Below, piece by piece: positions 1 to 11,592 of a stretch of 64,000 nt of DNA. Each line of letters begins with the position of its first letter. Within the stretch, counting starts at the first letter, position 1. A model generated the notes under the pieces. The model was given only the letters and a program-made list of their open reading frames with translations, did not search any database and had not been told where the DNA came from. The translations under genes and the position numbers were made by a program. Origin of the DNA: Spongilla lacustris (Eukaryota; Porifera; Demospongiae; Spongillida; Spongillidae); contig OX442415.1 in NCBI GenBank assembly GCA_949361645.1, forward strand, positions 12,008,533-12,072,532, in the 5' to 3' direction.

Positions 1-479
1 GCGTATATTTCTGGTATACCATAAATATACCATGTGTGTCTATATTTCAAAAATGCGCATAGGTATATTTCAAAAATCCGCAGGTGTTGATTGTATTCAC
101 TAACCATCGTATATACGCACCTGAGTCTTCAAATATACGCAATAACCGTAAATTCTAAATATTAACTTGGACAAAAATCTTCGAAAAAAATATTTATTAC
201 TTCAGCATATGAGCTGCACGGCAACCAGTTTTGAGCTCTTCCTAAAGTTCGGTACGTCTAGGTGCATGTGCATGTCTCTACCTGATTCACAAATACTCGG
301 TTCTGTGCGGGATAGACCTACTAGCTTGTAAGGTGCGGGTTCGTCGATCGTATTTTGGGATTCATGCATCGTGGTGGCATCTACGGACGTCGGTACTGTA
401 TCAGCGCTGGGGTAGAAATTTATTCCATTTGTTTTCATCATCTTATAAATCACCATTTCTACCACATTTGAAGGTATGT
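1..479. other. AT-rich stretch, no gene seen
   Basis: I see no credible coding exon. The first 170 bases are rich in short TATAC, ATACGC and TATATT motifs, like the sequence just inside the CACTG-type terminus at 3480-3657. The window may therefore open inside the same transposon, whose other end would lie before base 1. This is inference from base pattern only. Confidence 0.35.
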
Positions 480-1220
480 GTGACTGTCATGACTGTGGAC
501 ATGGGCATTATTTGGATTAGCAAGCTTCTTGTCCTGGGTGCTTCAAGATCAGCAGGTGTAACACAGGAAGGTGTGTAAACTACATGGGCATGCCCTCATC
601 AGGTTGATAGAGGTCAATATCGTAAAGTATGGACATGGGCATCCTTTGGAATAGCTATGGTGCTACATGCCCTCAGTGCTTCAAAGTCAGTAGATGTGAC
701 ACACATAATGGTCTACTGGGAGGCGTGTCACCTTCATAGGCGTGGCTTCGTCAGGTTAGCCAGTAAATGTCTGTATCTGATACGTGTAGTAAAGTATTTA
801 CGTGAGTATTCATTCGAATTTCTATGGGACTACATGTCCTCAGTGCTTCAACGTCAGCAGATGTGACACACATAATGGTCTCCTGGGAGGCATGTCACCT
901 TCATAGGCGTGGTTTCGTCAGGTTAGCCAGTAAATGTCTGTATAGATCTGATACGTGTAGTAAAGTCTGTACGTGAGTATTCATTAGAATTTCTATGGTA
1001 CTACATGCCCTCAGTGCTTCAAAGTCAGCAGATGTGACACACATAATGGTCTCCTGGGAGGCGTGTCACCTTCGTAGGCGTGGCTTTATCAGGTTAGCCA
1101 GTAAATGTAGACCTGTATCTGATACGTGTAGTAAAGTATGTACGGGGGTATTCATTCAAATTTCTATGGTACTCCATGTCCTCAGTGCTTCAACGTCAGC
1201 AGATGTGACGGTCTCATTGA
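480..1220 (+). repeat. Tandem repeat, ~170-bp unit, about 3.5 good copies
   Basis: Near-identical units begin at about 654, 827, 996 and 1166. Each starts with TATGGTACTACATG followed by CCTCAGTGCTTCAA, and carries GATGTGACACACATAATGG about 50 bases in. A more diverged unit precedes them at about 483-606. Spacing is 169-173 bp. Short open frames here are by-products of the repeat; no function is visible. It could be a fragment of satellite DNA or subterminal repeats of a transposon. Confidence 0.8.
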
Positions 1221-2436
1221 TTTGGAACCTGCCTGGGGTTATTTGATTACCAGTTTTAACAGAAGTGACTCTCCCAAGAAGTGCTATTCAAACGGACATA
1301 TACATGAAGGCATGAGTGAACTTTGCCCTCCAATGCACTTAAAAGATAGGATCATAGTTCATGCATGCTCTGGTGCTTCAAACAAAGGAAAGGAGGCTTG
1401 GGTTTCTAGGAATAAGAGCTGTACCAAACATGTTGCTTTGCCTATATCACGTGGTAAGGTAAGTATGTGGAAACACGGGCAACAGTTCTTACTACTTGGG
1501 TCATCGTCATCACAGGTCTTTCAAAAGGAAAGGAGGCTCGGGTGCCCAGGAATAAGAACTGAATTTCTGGTTAACATCCCAACCAAGTACATTTCAATGC
1601 CTATACCATGTGATAGGTATATAGAAACATAGGGGCAACAGTTCTGAATGACATTCTACTTGGGTCATAATTATCACAGTAATGGCACATAATCGGATTG
1701 AATCACAGTAGACATATAAGATTAAGAACACACGTGCTTTCAATGGAATTAATGCTGGCACAGTAATCTGCTCTAATATCTATGGTTACAGTAACACCGG
1801 TCTCAAGGTCGACTGCATCCTATATGATGTACGTAGTAGATCCATAAATATAGTAGTAATATGCAATGCATGCACAATAATATTTCGTTCACTGAGTTAT
1901 TATTACTTATAAGCGGACGATCATGTACAGGTGCATAAATGTATGTATACAGCATGCATGTACTTGCGCTGGCTCACAAACATGTGACGGTGCATGGAAT
2001 CGAAAGCATTTTGAGGAGAACTAATATACAAGTAGATCGACGCGTACGGCAGTATTGCGCCGAGAGACACATTTGTTATGATGCCACGCCCCCACCTTGT
2101 GACAGGAAGGCTGCGCTGCTCAATGACGTTACCTGACACTGGAATACACTTCACAGCTTCGAACGGCTACCGAGCATCTTACCAATCAGAACATGAATAA
2201 CACGATGTATACTAATCATACTGCTTCTTGTACAGCTACGCTTTTCATAAGAAGAGGTTCCAGGTTGATCACCGTGAATAGTAGTGCACTTCACATGTCC
2301 TAGACGTACGTGATACATGCAGTTTAGAAAACTTTCTGCATGCATATCATGGTGTACATGTAGAATACATTTATTAACTTATTAAATGAATTGCAAGTAA
2401 TTTGGCGCCAAGTAATAGCACGCGAAGGATAGAAAA
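1221..2436. other. Non-coding stretch with one imperfect duplication
   Basis: At 1365-1500 and 1515-1645 a block is repeated imperfectly. It has AAAGGAAAGGAGGCT, GGAATAAGA, and later GGGCAACAGTTCT and ACTTGGGTCAT. The rest, to 2436, shows no exon I can defend. Confidence 0.5.
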
Positions 2437-2495
2437 ATGGGCGATCGAGGGCGCAGCTGCCTGCACACCAGAAAGAACTGGATGACGGAAGCCAG
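2437..2495 (+). CDS. Possible first exon, unknown product
   Basis: An ATG at 2437 opens a short frame (beginning MGDRGRSCLHTRK) ending at a good 5' splice site, CAG|GTGAGT, after 2495. A second ATG (MASIAQRPRTW) at about 2550 also reaches a CAG|GTAAGT donor near 2590. I recognise neither peptide and find no convincing downstream exons. They could be exons of the transposon that ends at 3657, or chance. Low confidence. Confidence 0.2.
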
Positions 2496-3479
2496 GTGAG
2501 TCCAAAAGGTTATGTCAAGACATATTGACGATGCCTCTCCTTGCAAAATGGCCAGTATAGCGCAGCGTCCGCGGACTTGGATTCCAGGTAAGTTTACCGG
2601 TCATGGAAAAGCTTCATCCTCAAGTCGTCACTGATATGCATACCACTATACCAAGACACATCGATGATGCTGTATTGCATTGCAAGCAGATAGCGGAAGC
2701 TCCCACTGAAATACAGGTACGGCGTGTTTTATTTATATACCAGAATTTTTGCAGTCAGAAAGGTTTATGAAGAAGATCAGCACTTCAGTTGGGCATGATG
2801 AAGGGTAAGAGATTGTTTGCTTTTTGTCTTACGCAATCACGACTTTGTATAGCAGCAGAGTTCGATGAAGGCAGTTTAAGGTAGAGTCTTCATGATTCTA
2901 TTTATTCACCCTACCACTATATCCTCCTTTCAGTTACTAGGTGCAAGCGAACTATTATAAGAGTAACTGAAGGCAACAGCGTACGTTCTATCTATGTCGC
3001 GTGATGCTCTTTTCCTGCTGTAGCTTTTGGTGAAAAGGTGTCGTATGCTGACAGAAGAAGAAGGGCAATTGTGTGGTTAAGCCTTCGAAGACGACAGCGA
3101 TGTCGACGGACCATCGACGTCATGGCGCTCCGATAGACTATAAATGAATCGATTGACACTCTGGGTGCTGGAAGCAACTTGAAACACCACCCCAAAACAG
3201 CGAGTTGAAGAACCGCTACTCGACACTTCCACTTCTCCAACTGCTCATGCCTGGCCGGATGGTTCGAGAGACTTGGACGTTTCTAAAACGCATTGTATTT
3301 GGCCATTGCGGTTTTTATTTATTGATTGAAATTATACTATTAATATGATCATGCGTACACAAACGGATACCAGCTAGTATACAATGAACAGATTCGAAAG
3401 ACGTATCCAACTGTAACGGAGCAAGGTATGCGGTAGGAATATACAAATGGTGTGCGGAAGGCACAAATTAACAACCCAT
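2496..3479. other. No recognisable gene
   Basis: A minus-strand open frame near 2992-3240 has no family features. I see no other structure beyond the unproven exon fragments noted just upstream. Confidence 0.4.
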
Positions 3480-3657
3480 CATCATATCAGCGCACGTGAT
3501 AATATTGAGAATACGCAAAATATACGACATGCGATTCTGGTTCTATCCGCAAAATATACCAATGGGTATTCTTTACGTGCACGCATATGTATATCATGTG
3601 TATTTTTCACATATCCGCAAAATTTACACTATCGTATATCCAATTCGTAGCACAGTG
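3480..3657. mobile_element. Right terminus of a CACTG-type (EnSpm/CACTA-like) element
   Basis: The sequence ends GTAGCACAGTG at 3657; read inward on the minus strand this is CACTGTGCTAC. Similar termini occur at 23409 and 46059, and CACTGTG ends also bound the two-gene EnSpm element in this window. The inner 170 bases carry many copies of short TATAC and CCGCAAAATATAC motifs, as expected of the subterminal repeats of CACTA elements. The matching left end is not in the window. Confidence 0.5.
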
Positions 3658-4267
3658 TACGGTATTTGAGTAGTGACTGGGGAGTCATGTATGCCTAGGC
3701 GTGAATGACTGGGGAGTCAAATTAAATATGCCTAGGAGCGAATGACAAAATTTAGGGGATCGGAGTCATTGGCGATTATGACACCAGCACCATTGAGTTG
3801 GAAAGGACATCTTAATATACTGAATAGGAATTCTTTCTGCAGCACAGCATAATCGATCGCGAGTTCCTTACTTTTGTATCAGGCTAGAAGCTGGCAGTAA
3901 CCATATCGGGCTTTCCCTCGCACTTTCGCGAAACGCCCCCCCCCCTCCCCATTGTCCAGTTATTAACAACCTATTACTATAGTTAAGTTATATCTTCAGC
4001 TAAATTAACTTACTGTGCATATATTTATTCACCATTTTGTTCAATTAATATCATTATTAGTTGAATAATTTTGGCAGATGACGCAAGGCATTACGCAATG
4101 ACATATTATGATGAATAATTATATGCGGTAGAAATTAATTTTTTGTCTTGATTTTTTTTATTTATTTTTTATTATATATATAAACATTATTATTATTTCT
4201 TTATTATATAATATTGTATAATATAAGCTCATACACACAACACTTGCTATATATAAACACACTACAG
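3658..4267. other. AT-rich flank downstream of the RT gene
   Basis: No gene. A near-direct repeat of TGACTGGGGAGTCA with CCTAGG lies at 3674-3740 and a C-run near 3936. From about 4040 the sequence is A/T-rich up to the stop codon of the minus-strand RT gene, and probably belongs to its 3' untranslated region. Confidence 0.4.
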
Positions 4268-7200
4268 TTAAGATGGGATTCTACGGAGGATGGCTCTGGC
4301 ATTCGCTCTTGTTAGGCAAATGCTCAAGCTTGCGAAAAGCTCAAAAGATATCTGTGCCTTTGGCAGAGACTTGTGGATCGCAAGCCTAGCAATTATCTGA
4401 GCCAGAAATATTGAAGCTTCGTTACCCCAAGCCCCATAGGAGTCAACTACTAGAGGGGTTGAGACCCACCCTAAAGCTAAACACTTTACATCATTGGCCT
4501 GGTGTTTCCTCCTCTCCGTTGCGTCAAGGACTGCACCAACCGTTGCTCCCGCTTCAGCTAAAGTTGAAGGATTTAGCGGTGAGACAACGGAGATGTCCAG
4601 GGCAACGGGCCTTCCATGGTTCCAATGCTTCACGAGAATATCAGCAGGCCGTGACTGTGAATGGTCAGGAAAGAGCCCAGCACCAGCTTCAACTTCGATT
4701 GAAGCATGTGCACGGTGAAGAAAGTGCGCTAAAGTGTCCCTGAGAGCATTATGGCGTGTAATAACATCACCCCCACATTTGCATGTTAATGCATGGTGTC
4801 CAAGAGGGTCCAGACTGTGGGCAGGGCAGAAAGCACACTGAGAGCCCTGGGAGGTATCTTGGCCTAGCCACCACTTGACAGCTACCCTGAATTCAATTGG
4901 GTCAAGATGGAGAGCTAGGGATGTGGAGGGAATAACTGATAACCAGGATGTCGCGTGGGGGGCTGAAACTGATAGCAACCGAGCCTTGTTAGCAGGGGAG
5001 GATTCATCAAAGAGGACTTGAAAGCAATAGTCGTTTACTTTTGAAGACAGAAGCTTCTGACTGACAGGTGAGGAAACCACAGAATTGACAGATAGTTTCT
5101 CAATTGGAGCAACAGTAGAATTGAAGTGGTCCAAGGCATTTGTAAGGTGTATGTCATCTGTATCATACACCCCAGAGGAGCAGAAGGAAGCAATAAAAGC
5201 TGAGCTGGAGTGTAGGGACAGTGAGCGCAACCCAAGACCACCACTGTTAAGGCCAAGTTGGGCCTGACACCATGCCTCATCTGACATTTCAAAACCTATG
5301 CAGTCCATGAAACAGTGGTGGATGTCATCATCGAAGAGCTTGAAAGCATCTGATACCAAGTTGGTTGGAATTGAGCGAGCCAAGTAGCTTAACTTGCTAA
5401 AACTACCACATAGACGAAGTAATGTTAAAGCTACTTGAGGGTCTATGACAGAAACCTCTATCAAGCAGTGCAAAAGCTTGCGAGCTTCAAGCCGTTTTGA
5501 GGCAATAAAATTTGCACAGTATATGTAGTCACCAATTGGGCATCCTAATATCTCAAAATGAGGCAATTGGAAAACTTTGAGCTCTGGTGGGAAAGGGGAG
5601 GCATCACTTGGGCAGTACAGCTCACATTTAGAGATATTGATATGTAGGCCAAGAGGGGGTCCTAACTCCTGTATAAGGGTCAAAGATCTACAAATTGAAG
5701 ACTTCTTGCCTGCTAATATGCCATCATCCAGATACCAAGCTTGATATAATAGATGGTTGCACTCAGTATCGTCTTTAATAGCTCCAGCAACCTTATGCAG
5801 GACCAAAGCAAACAGAAAAGGACCCAGTGGGTCTCCCTGCTGCACACCTGATTGTGATGTTAGCTGGCCCATAGGGTGCCACAGAAAAGGGTGAGAGCCA
5901 TAACACCATGCCACCCAAGGAAGCAAATCTGGGAAATGCTTCGCGCATTCCTGTAAAACAGCATCTCTGGAGACTAAATTGAATGCATTCTTGAAATCCA
6001 CCTTGAGAACAGAAAAGTCCAAATCATTCCAATGTTTATCCACACAGGCCCTTATTCCATGAATAACCTTTTCTGAACCCATTGGACAAGCCACACCAAA
6101 CTGTATGGGCTCAAAAAAATCAACAACTCTATGTTTAATGACAGCACACAAGCATTTCCCTGTCAATCTTCTCAGGACCTCACCCACAGCAATTGGTCTT
6201 ATGTCCGGGGCACAACCAGGCTTTAACTTGCTGAGTGCTGTCAAGGACCCACCAGCCATGAAACGAGAAACCTCCTGGGGGACTTTCCCAGAGACCAAGA
6301 GGTTAACAACCCTCCTGAGAAGGGAACAAATTGTAGTGGGAAGTGGAATTGAAGCTGCATCCAACAGGTGCTGTACCCGTAGGCCAGAAGGACCTGCTGC
6401 TGTACCCTTTGGAAAAGATTTCAGGATATTATAAACATCAAAATCTTCATTCAGTGATATGGATTGTGAAGTTGTTTCTGGGATAATAGGGAGCGGCCCC
6501 TCAGGGTGTTTATCCTTTAACAACTTCCAAGTGTCATCGCTATTTGGTGCCAGGCCAGAGGATGCTAAAATTCTACAAGCTTTAGCAAACATACCCTCAC
6601 GAGACAGCGAGACTGCAAAATTAATGAGATTTCGCGGGATAGAATCATCTGAGTGGATGCCTATCGCTCTGTGACTCATCGCCATATTCCATAGTGTTGC
6701 GTGTTCTCCTCTGCACCACAGATTGCATAGCGCATCTATTGGGGTTGGTTTATTATGCCTACCACCCCTTTTCTTTGAAGGCAAGAGGCACTTTGGAAGC
6801 ATAAATAACTTCAGCCAAGAGTCCAATGAGTTGTCGTGAAGCACTGCTTTCAAAGAAAAAGACAACGCAAGAGCAAAAGCAGGGCGAGACTTTTTGGGAA
6901 TGTGTCGTAAGGTTCGGCAGGATAGTAGGCAAACTTCTTCAAAAGATGGTAAAACTGTGTTTGTACTGTGCGAGGACTCGGTTTCCGAAAGCGATGGTAT
7001 CGGTGCTGGATCCGGAGGAGCTGCCAAGACAGCTACGCATCTTCGCGAATGTGATGCACGTCGAGATTTAGCCACAAGTGCTCGACAATCACATATGTAC
7101 AGGCCTTGTTCCTGTAACCATTCTCTAGGTACATCCCCCCGAAAGAGACCCCGTGCGTGAAGGCCCATATGTGAACGCCACATGGTTGGAGCAATTAGCT

Positions 7201-7894
7201 CGTGGCAGTCAGCTACAATGCACTGCTTCCTGTGTAGAGGTCGGACTATTGGTACCTGAGGCGATATCATTGCGAGGATAGCTCGATCACTTCCCGACTC
7301 CACTTGCAAAGGCTCGGGCGATACTGGGACAGGTGATGGAGGCACAGAAGGTTCTATGTGGAGTGTATGCGCTGGCACTGCCGAAGAAGAAGGTGTGAAT
7401 GAAGTGCTAGGAGAGGGCTGCGGTGATGAGGGTGTCCCATGCGAAACCGACGATCGGGATGGCCCAGGTGACGACGTATTATAACATAAAGGTGGCTCGG
7501 AGGGCGGTAGCGAACTACCAAGTATCGAACCGCTATTATTAAACAAGGACTCACAGCTGCTGCCATTGGACTTGGATGAATGGCGGCTGTCATTCAAGCA
7601 GGACGTGCACCGGGACCGCTTAATGGTAACAAGGACTAATTTGCAATCCACGCAAGCGGTGAAACCTGCTTCGTGAAGTAAGTCCGCCGAGATTCCAGGG
7701 TCGTTTTTCGAAAAGTGTCCCTGCAGGTGTTTTTTAAAAGCATCCTTCGTCCCTAAAGAAGAGGAGCAACCAGGTAAGAGACATTCAAACCTACCTGCAG
7801 AAACGCTCTGGCGATTGTGTTCCAGAGGCTGTGAATCCGATTGCGGGATAGAACTATGCGGGAGGCCTCTTGAGACGCGCTTACCCCGCGCCAT
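4268..7894 (-). CDS. Zinc-finger reverse transcriptase with C-terminal nuclease-like domain (non-LTR type)
   Basis: An uninterrupted frame of 1208 residues from ATG 7894. I prefer this start to the upstream open frame reaching 8038, because that part reads through a 76-bp duplication. In order: a C2H2 finger (CLLPGC...H...H, ~38-60), a Ser/Pro-rich linker, a second finger (CIVADCHEL...H...H, ~220-250), and RT motifs ending in SGVQQGDPLGPF and the catalytic YLDD (721-724). Then come a C-terminal Cys/His cluster (CAFC...GHHALTC, ~1015) and RPADILV...ALDIS (~1083), resembling the PD-(D/E)XK nuclease of R2/NeSL-like retrotransposons. The expected product would copy its RNA at a nicked genomic target. 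No lesion is visible, so it may be active or recent. Target site and element ends were not identified. Confidence 0.85.
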   Translation of the reverse strand: MARGKRVSRGLPHSSIPQSDSQPLEHNRQSVSAGRFECLLPGCSSSLGTKDAFKKHLQGHFSKNDPGISADLLHEAGFTACVDCKLVLVTIKRSRCTSCLNDSRHSSKSNGSSCESLFNNSGSILGSSLPPSEPPLCYNTSSPGPSRSSVSHGTPSSPQPSPSTSFTPSSSAVPAHTLHIEPSVPPSPVPVSPEPLQVESGSDRAILAMISPQVPIVRPLHRKQCIVADCHELIAPTMWRSHMGLHARGLFRGDVPREWLQEQGLYICDCRALVAKSRRASHSRRCVAVLAAPPDPAPIPSLSETESSHSTNTVLPSFEEVCLLSCRTLRHIPKKSRPAFALALSFSLKAVLHDNSLDSWLKLFMLPKCLLPSKKRGGRHNKPTPIDALCNLWCRGEHATLWNMAMSHRAIGIHSDDSIPRNLINFAVSLSREGMFAKACRILASSGLAPNSDDTWKLLKDKHPEGPLPIIPETTSQSISLNEDFDVYNILKSFPKGTAAGPSGLRVQHLLDAASIPLPTTICSLLRRVVNLLVSGKVPQEVSRFMAGGSLTALSKLKPGCAPDIRPIAVGEVLRRLTGKCLCAVIKHRVVDFFEPIQFGVACPMGSEKVIHGIRACVDKHWNDLDFSVLKVDFKNAFNLVSRDAVLQECAKHFPDLLPWVAWCYGSHPFLWHPMGQLTSQSGVQQGDPLGPFLFALVLHKVAGAIKDDTECNHLLYQAWYLDDGILAGKKSSICRSLTLIQELGPPLGLHINISKCELYCPSDASPFPPELKVFQLPHFEILGCPIGDYIYCANFIASKRLEARKLLHCLIEVSVIDPQVALTLLRLCGSFSKLSYLARSIPTNLVSDAFKLFDDDIHHCFMDCIGFEMSDEAWCQAQLGLNSGGLGLRSLSLHSSSAFIASFCSSGVYDTDDIHLTNALDHFNSTVAPIEKLSVNSVVSSPVSQKLLSSKVNDYCFQVLFDESSPANKARLLSVSAPHATSWLSVIPSTSLALHLDPIEFRVAVKWWLGQDTSQGSQCAFCPAHSLDPLGHHALTCKCGGDVITRHNALRDTLAHFLHRAHASIEVEAGAGLFPDHSQSRPADILVKHWNHGRPVALDISVVSPLNPSTLAEAGATVGAVLDATERRKHQANDVKCLALGWVSTPLVVDSYGAWGNEASIFLAQIIARLAIHKSLPKAQISFELFASLSICLTRANARAILRRIPS

Positions 7895-7983
7895 CTTATT
7901 ATAATTCTGAATCCGATTGCGGGATAGAACTATGCGGGAGGCCTCTTGAGACGCGCTTACCCCGCGCCATCTTATTATAATTC
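7832..7983. repeat. Perfect 76-bp tandem duplication across the RT start codon
   Basis: 7832-7907 and 7908-7983 are identical. Each copy contains the ATG and the first ~20 codons of the RT gene (read on minus) plus a few bases upstream. Because 76 is not a multiple of 3, the upstream copy is read in another frame. It happens to contain no stop, which lengthens the open frame artificially. Confidence 0.95.
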
Positions 7984-8224
7984 TTGATTTTAGTTCAAGA
8001 ATGGTTAATGGAATAATTTTTTGAAGTACATATGTCATGCATGATCAGACCGATTTATAGGACATTTTACAAGCGTTTAAAATTCAATTTGAAATAAAAA
8101 GCAAGATGACCGCCTATGTATGGGCCATTTCTGGATATGAAAAGGAGCGTAGCGCCAACAGCTTAAAAAAGATAGCTCATTCATCATGAATCAATAACAT
8201 GATTAATAACTAATATGTGAGGCA

Positions 8225-8480
8225 CGAGTTACAAATGCGCATGCGTATGATTGGATCACTAAAATCGACTATTAAATTTATAGCTTTAGTTTGGCATGAC
8301 TTTATGTAAAGACGATGGCCTTACCTAAGTTCTCTACCATGCAGACTTGCCATAATATTTAATTAGCCGTTTTAATAACGTGATAAATATCTAAAGTGTC
8401 TGGTGAGTTTAACGGTGAAGTCAGATTTTTTTTAATTACAATCCTAAGCCGAGTTATGCACTGATGTCCACAATTTCTCG
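8225..8480 (-). repeat. Diverged copy of the left end of the 16604-21088 element
   Basis: Its reverse complement matches 16606-16890 over ~260 bp. Shared landmarks are AGAAATTGTGGACAT, TGCATAACTCGG, TTTAATAACGTGAT (in reverse), AAACTAAAGCTAT, CGATTTTAGTGAT and ACGCATGCGCA. The terminal AGAAATTG lies near 8480. A solo terminus or truncated member of the same transposon family. Confidence 0.8.
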
Positions 8481-9280
8481 CCATGAGGCCAGAGAAATGA
8501 TAATATGCTACATATACATGTATACATACATAACAAAGAAGTGCCTATCTGTGTAGGTATTTTTGGATCCAAGGTTGCTGTAGATTGACAATTGAGTTTA
8601 CCAGCAGCAGCTGAATTGTATGTCTATGCTGATATAATTATATATCGCGAAAATGATATCTCGCTTTTATATTTATAATGTTACAAAAATGCTTCTCGTT
8701 TGAATCGCTATATCTTCTGAACGTTTAACGCTATCAACGTCCTATTTCCAACACGTCATATTACACTATTTCTCTATGGTAAAATACATTTTGGGGTCTT
8801 GCACTTGCTCCATGTCAGTATTACAACGTTCGATACCCCACCTGGTTCAAACCCAACATAACTTTCTGTAGGAGTAATGAAATCGTTTCAAATTCGGTTT
8901 GTAGGTAGAGAGGTCCTATACCTATCGATTTGTTCTGTTCGTTAATTTTTATGCCATCCATTACGGAGATACAGTTGAACAAACTACTTGCACATTTTTG
9001 CGCTCGATTCGCGCCAATGATTTGGGCAAATTGCGTTCCGCTCAATGTATGGGGAGGCGGGGATTATAACATTAGCGCGAATCAAGCAGGAAAACGTGCA
9101 CGTAGTTTGTTCAACTGTATATCTCCGTAACGGATGGCATGAAAATCAACGAACAGAACAAATCGATATTCGATAGGTATAGAACCTCTCTACCTACAAA
9201 CCAAATTTGAAGCGATTTCATTACTCCTACTAAAAGTTATAGTGGGTTTGAACCAAGCGGGGTAACGAACGTTGTAATAC

Positions 9281-11127
9281 TAGGTACTTTATACAAGAAA
9301 TTTTGAAATAGGTTTATAAGTTACAAAAATAGTATAGCTGGAAAGAGCGCAGTATAACGGTATATCATAAGTGTAGATATCGTTCATATTATGAACAAAA
9401 ATGGATGGTTTGTAGCCCAAAAAAAAGAGACGCGTTAGTCCATAGTAATCAATAGCAGCGGTAAACAAAAATTGGCACGGTTATGGTTGTAAACGATGTA
9501 GTACTGTGAGGTATATGTACATCATCACTAAAAGTTCCCAATTTAACTTTCGGACCCTACAAAGGCTATTGGTATCTGATTTTGCTTATTATACAATGTT
9601 TGCATGACAAAATAGGAGTAGAGAGCACTTCTATACATGTATACATAATAAAGCAAACACACTAAGACAAAAGTGGTCACCGGCAAAGCTCAAGATCACC
9701 TAACATATAATCAACTAGAGTTGATTTGATTTCATTTTCTTCATCATCGTCAGCTGGTCTCATTTGGAACCCAGTACATGTATAAGTAACATGCAGTCAC
9801 TTTTGAACTCTGGCTTAACATCGGAAACAATTATACATCACTGGTGGCTTCAAGAGCAGCTTCAACTTGGTAAATGTACTTCAGACTTGACTGCTATTTC
9901 TTTGGCATTTCAATGGCAGCAACACCATCCACTTCTAAACAGCTGATATTTTTTCAATGTACAGTAGCATTGTTTTCCACTGGCTTTGTGATGGTTTATT
10001 TTCTGTTCAACATATTTTTTATTGAGGTGACGTATTTTCTATTGAAACTGTGAGGAAGCTCTCATCCCATCTGGGGCTGAGTTTATTCTTTCTGAGGTTG
10101 TAATTTTTATGGTGGGGGTCATGAGTTTTGTCAAAACTTGTTCTTCTGTTTGCACACTTGCTACACTCGGAATGCAATGTTTTTTAATATAAGGTATTCT
10201 TGAATTGGTTTGCACACTACTATTTGCCACAATGGACACAGAATCAAAGATGATGGTACTGGATTGACGAGAGTCTGGCTAAGGCAAGATACGTTACGTA
10301 TTGGTACAAAACATTCATGATCCAAAGATCCTACTAGTTTTTCCCAATTCTATCGAACTGTCAACATATTTGACTTGGTTGTGATCTAGTGGTGCCTTGG
10401 AAAGTACACAAGTCATTTTCTTATAAATGGTAATTAAAGAATGGTACCATCATTCATGTCTGTCTTATTTAGAACGCTCCATAAATAACCACTGAACGAA
10501 GTTCTTGAATGCCTTCAAGGAATGGTAGGTACATGTAAGTCAAAATCTCTCTCTGGTATCGTAAATTATTGTTCTGTATTTTGTGTGACTTGGTATTTGG
10601 TAGTTCTAAACAACGTACGCTCCAGGAATATATGTACACAGTTCAGTATCAATCTACATGTATGTGAAAAAATGGCGGCTATTAAATAGGTAATTTGGCG
10701 CCATCTGGGAAACACCTTGCGCCAACACCAAAACACGTGAAACTATCGTAATAAACGCTACAGTGTTTAAAGAATGAGTCAAAGTTGATACCAAACATGT
10801 CATGGGACAAATAAGGTGCGTATTCAGTGAATACGCACCTTATTTGTCACATGACATACTATTCACTCGATGAAATTGGTCGATTTTTTGAGCGGTACGT
10901 ACATTGCCCAGTACACGATTTCCCCACTTTTATACTGTATCAAAATGTACCCAAAGGTATTATCTTTGACATAATACACACACACGAGCCTGCTAAAGCA
11001 TGTTTAGCGTACCAGTAGGTTCCTTTGGCTACAATCTCTTCTCAAAATGAAACACCTGTGCCAAAAATTGCACCGTTACGTGGTCTTCAATTTTTGGGTG
11101 CATTTTACGGGGGGTTTGAAGTACCTA
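9281..11127. mobile_element. 1.85-kb non-autonomous DNA transposon inside the foldback element
   Basis: It begins TAGGTACTT and ends AAGTACCTA (9-bp terminal inverted repeats). The same 7 bases, GTAATAC, flank it at 9274-9280 and 11128-11134, and the foldback arm resumes immediately after. The interior has no recognisable transposase. An open frame at 9764-9946 has no family features. The superfamily cannot be assigned from a 7-bp duplication and such short repeats. Confidence 0.7.
10806..10848. repeat. 43-bp perfect palindrome
   Basis: Two 21-base arms, GACAAATAAGG through TATTCA, pair perfectly around a single central G at 10827. Beyond them ATGTCATG and CATGACAT extend the stem with minor mismatches (about 10797-10857). 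It lies inside the 9281-11127 element and could be a nested miniature element or a structural site. Confidence 0.95.
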
Positions 11128-11592
11128 GTAATACTGACACGGAGCAAGTGCAAGACTCCAAAATGTATTTTACCATAGAGAAATAGTGTAGTATGACGTG
11201 TTGAAAATAAGACGTTGATAGCGTTAACCGTTCAGAAGATATAGCGATTTAAACGAGAAGCATTTTTATAACATAATAAATATAAAAGCGAATTATCATT
11301 TTCGCGTGAACTGTCCCATATAATCTGTACTATATTATATACAAACACATTATAATTTTAATTGTTAATAACTGAAATACATATGCAATACTATATCAGT
11401 TAAGGTAACAGTATATTGCTATAATAGAATGTACACTCACATTTTAATGACATGTGCCGTAAACAATACTCAGCCGTCTGTTTCCCTTCAATTACAAGAG
11501 CAGACCCAGTCATTGAACATCCACAACAACTGCACTAGTACTTCTGCACACAAATACAGAATCTCAGAAGTATGGGATAAGATGTATGATGC

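Larger units (their letters stand above)
8640..11313. mobile_element. Foldback element (diverged family member), split by an insertion
   Basis: The left arm (~8640-8822) and right arm (~11128-11313) are inverted copies, with TCTCGTTT, ATCTTCTGAACG, ACTATTTCTCTATGG and CTTGCACTTGCTCC in the left arm and their complements at the right. Inside, 8870-9060 and 9080-9250 form a second inverted pair around the centre GGGGAGGCGG. This is the arm-centre layout of the foldback copies at 52600-56010, but more diverged. The right arm is interrupted at 9280. No protein is encoded. Confidence 0.8.
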
